NCBI GenBank assembly: GCA_030065055.1
Contig: JASJDS010000057.1
Coordinates: 1-52,431, forward strand
Reading direction: 5' to 3'
DNA from: Calothrix sp. MO_192.B10
Lineage (GTDB): Bacteria; Cyanobacteriota; Cyanobacteriia; Cyanobacteriales; Nostocaceae
Length of the DNA stretch: 52,431 nucleotides
Below the pieces are notes generated by a model. The model was given only the letters and a program-made list of their open reading frames with translations. It had not been told where the DNA came from and did not search any database. Both the position numbers and the translations under genes were made by a program. Positions within the stretch are counted from its first letter, which is position 1; each line of letters begins with the position of its first letter. Positions 52,199 to 52,431 of the stretch are shown here, piece after piece.

Positions 52199-52431
52199 TT
52201 ACTTCGTTGAAGGACTGGTTTCTGCATCCAGCCCAGCAAGGAGTGATTTTTGACGCTTCTTTTGACCCAGTTGCTGCATGTTGACCCTATTTTTACGGGT
52301 AGATGAAGTAGAGCCAGAATCATCCACGTCTACGAGGCTAGTTCCTAACCCCGGCAGGTTGTCTGAATATCCACTTTTGGTTTGCTTTTAGTAACTACCG
52401 TGCCATTACAGCTAAACTGTGCGTATAGTTA
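52199..52431 (-). pseudogene. Possible IS200/IS605 tnpB 3'-end remnant (cut by window edge)
   Basis: Minus-strand codons end GTSLVDVDDSGSTSSTRKNR, then QQLGQKKRQKSLLAGLDAET and SPSTK with a stop at 52199. The basic, Ser-rich tail resembles C-terminal extensions of TnpB proteins. After the stop, CCAGTCCTT...AAGGGCTGG forms a hairpin followed by TAGTTCA, like an IS200/IS605 right end. The frame is broken by a stop at 52388-52390, so the gene is probably decayed. The assignment depends on sequence beyond the window. Confidence 0.35.

Overview
The window looks like chromosomal DNA of a filamentous, probably heterocyst-forming (Nostocales-type) cyanobacterium. Evidence seen directly: many HIP1 octamers (GCGATCGC), a psaD gene for photosystem I next to trpE, a thylakoid-type FtsH, a plant-type FdC2 ferredoxin, xisH/xisI genes, DUF1818/DUF2605/DUF2973 proteins known mainly from cyanobacteria, and very repeat-rich spacers (heptameric short tandem repeats, palindromic repeats, MITE-like elements, IS200/IS605 ends). 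No rRNA or phage structural genes were seen.

Layout. 0-5 kb: the 5' end of metH (minus) with an IS200/IS605-type tnpB element inserted just upstream, then a minus-strand hisZ / J-domain-TPR / inositol-phosphatase-family group. 5-11 kb: a secreted nuclease-like lipoprotein whose N-terminus overlaps a mobile repeat, FdC2, tRNA-Ser(GGA), then an accessory stretch (five-repeat CRISPR array without cas genes, truncated xisH, intact xisI, a Dam-family adenine methylase), followed by a MalK-type ABC ATPase. 11-19 kb: a Ycf41/SSB-like protein with an odd C-terminus, a double ABC ATPase for peptide import, a GH13 amylase, a broken tyrosine recombinase, a Uma2 nuclease, a nucleotidyltransferase-like/HTH gene pair and tRNA-Pro(GGG). 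19-36 kb: DUF1818, two unrecognised proteins, a sucC/sucD-like pair lacking key catalytic residues, tRNA-Asp, gltX, a secreted protein, ftsH, thrS, DUF2605 and DUF2973. 36-43 kb: a DICT-GAF histidine kinase, psaD, trpE, a fivefold tandem array of a 135-bp MITE, hemD and a duplicated helical protein. 43-52 kb: a TPR-CHAT caspase-like protease followed by a small protein and a coiled-coil/two-TM membrane protein, then atzG/atzE-type amidase genes and a repeat-filled end with a possible tnpB 3' remnant.

Most genes are housekeeping, in short monocistronic or two- to three-gene units separated by 300-1200 bp spacers. Best candidates for a little-described system: (i) the CHAT-protease locus at 43.9-49.3 kb, which has a protease / small linker protein / membrane-effector-like architecture; (ii) the DUF6932-HTH pair at 17.7-18.7 kb, which has the form of a toxin-antitoxin module; (iii) the SucCD-like pair, whose two subunits have both lost residues needed for the phosphohistidine mechanism. 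The repeats are also informative. The same elements found in spacers also occur in frame inside the CHAT protease gene, and probably inside the nuclease and hemD reading frames. All assignments come from reading motifs by eye; no database search was run.
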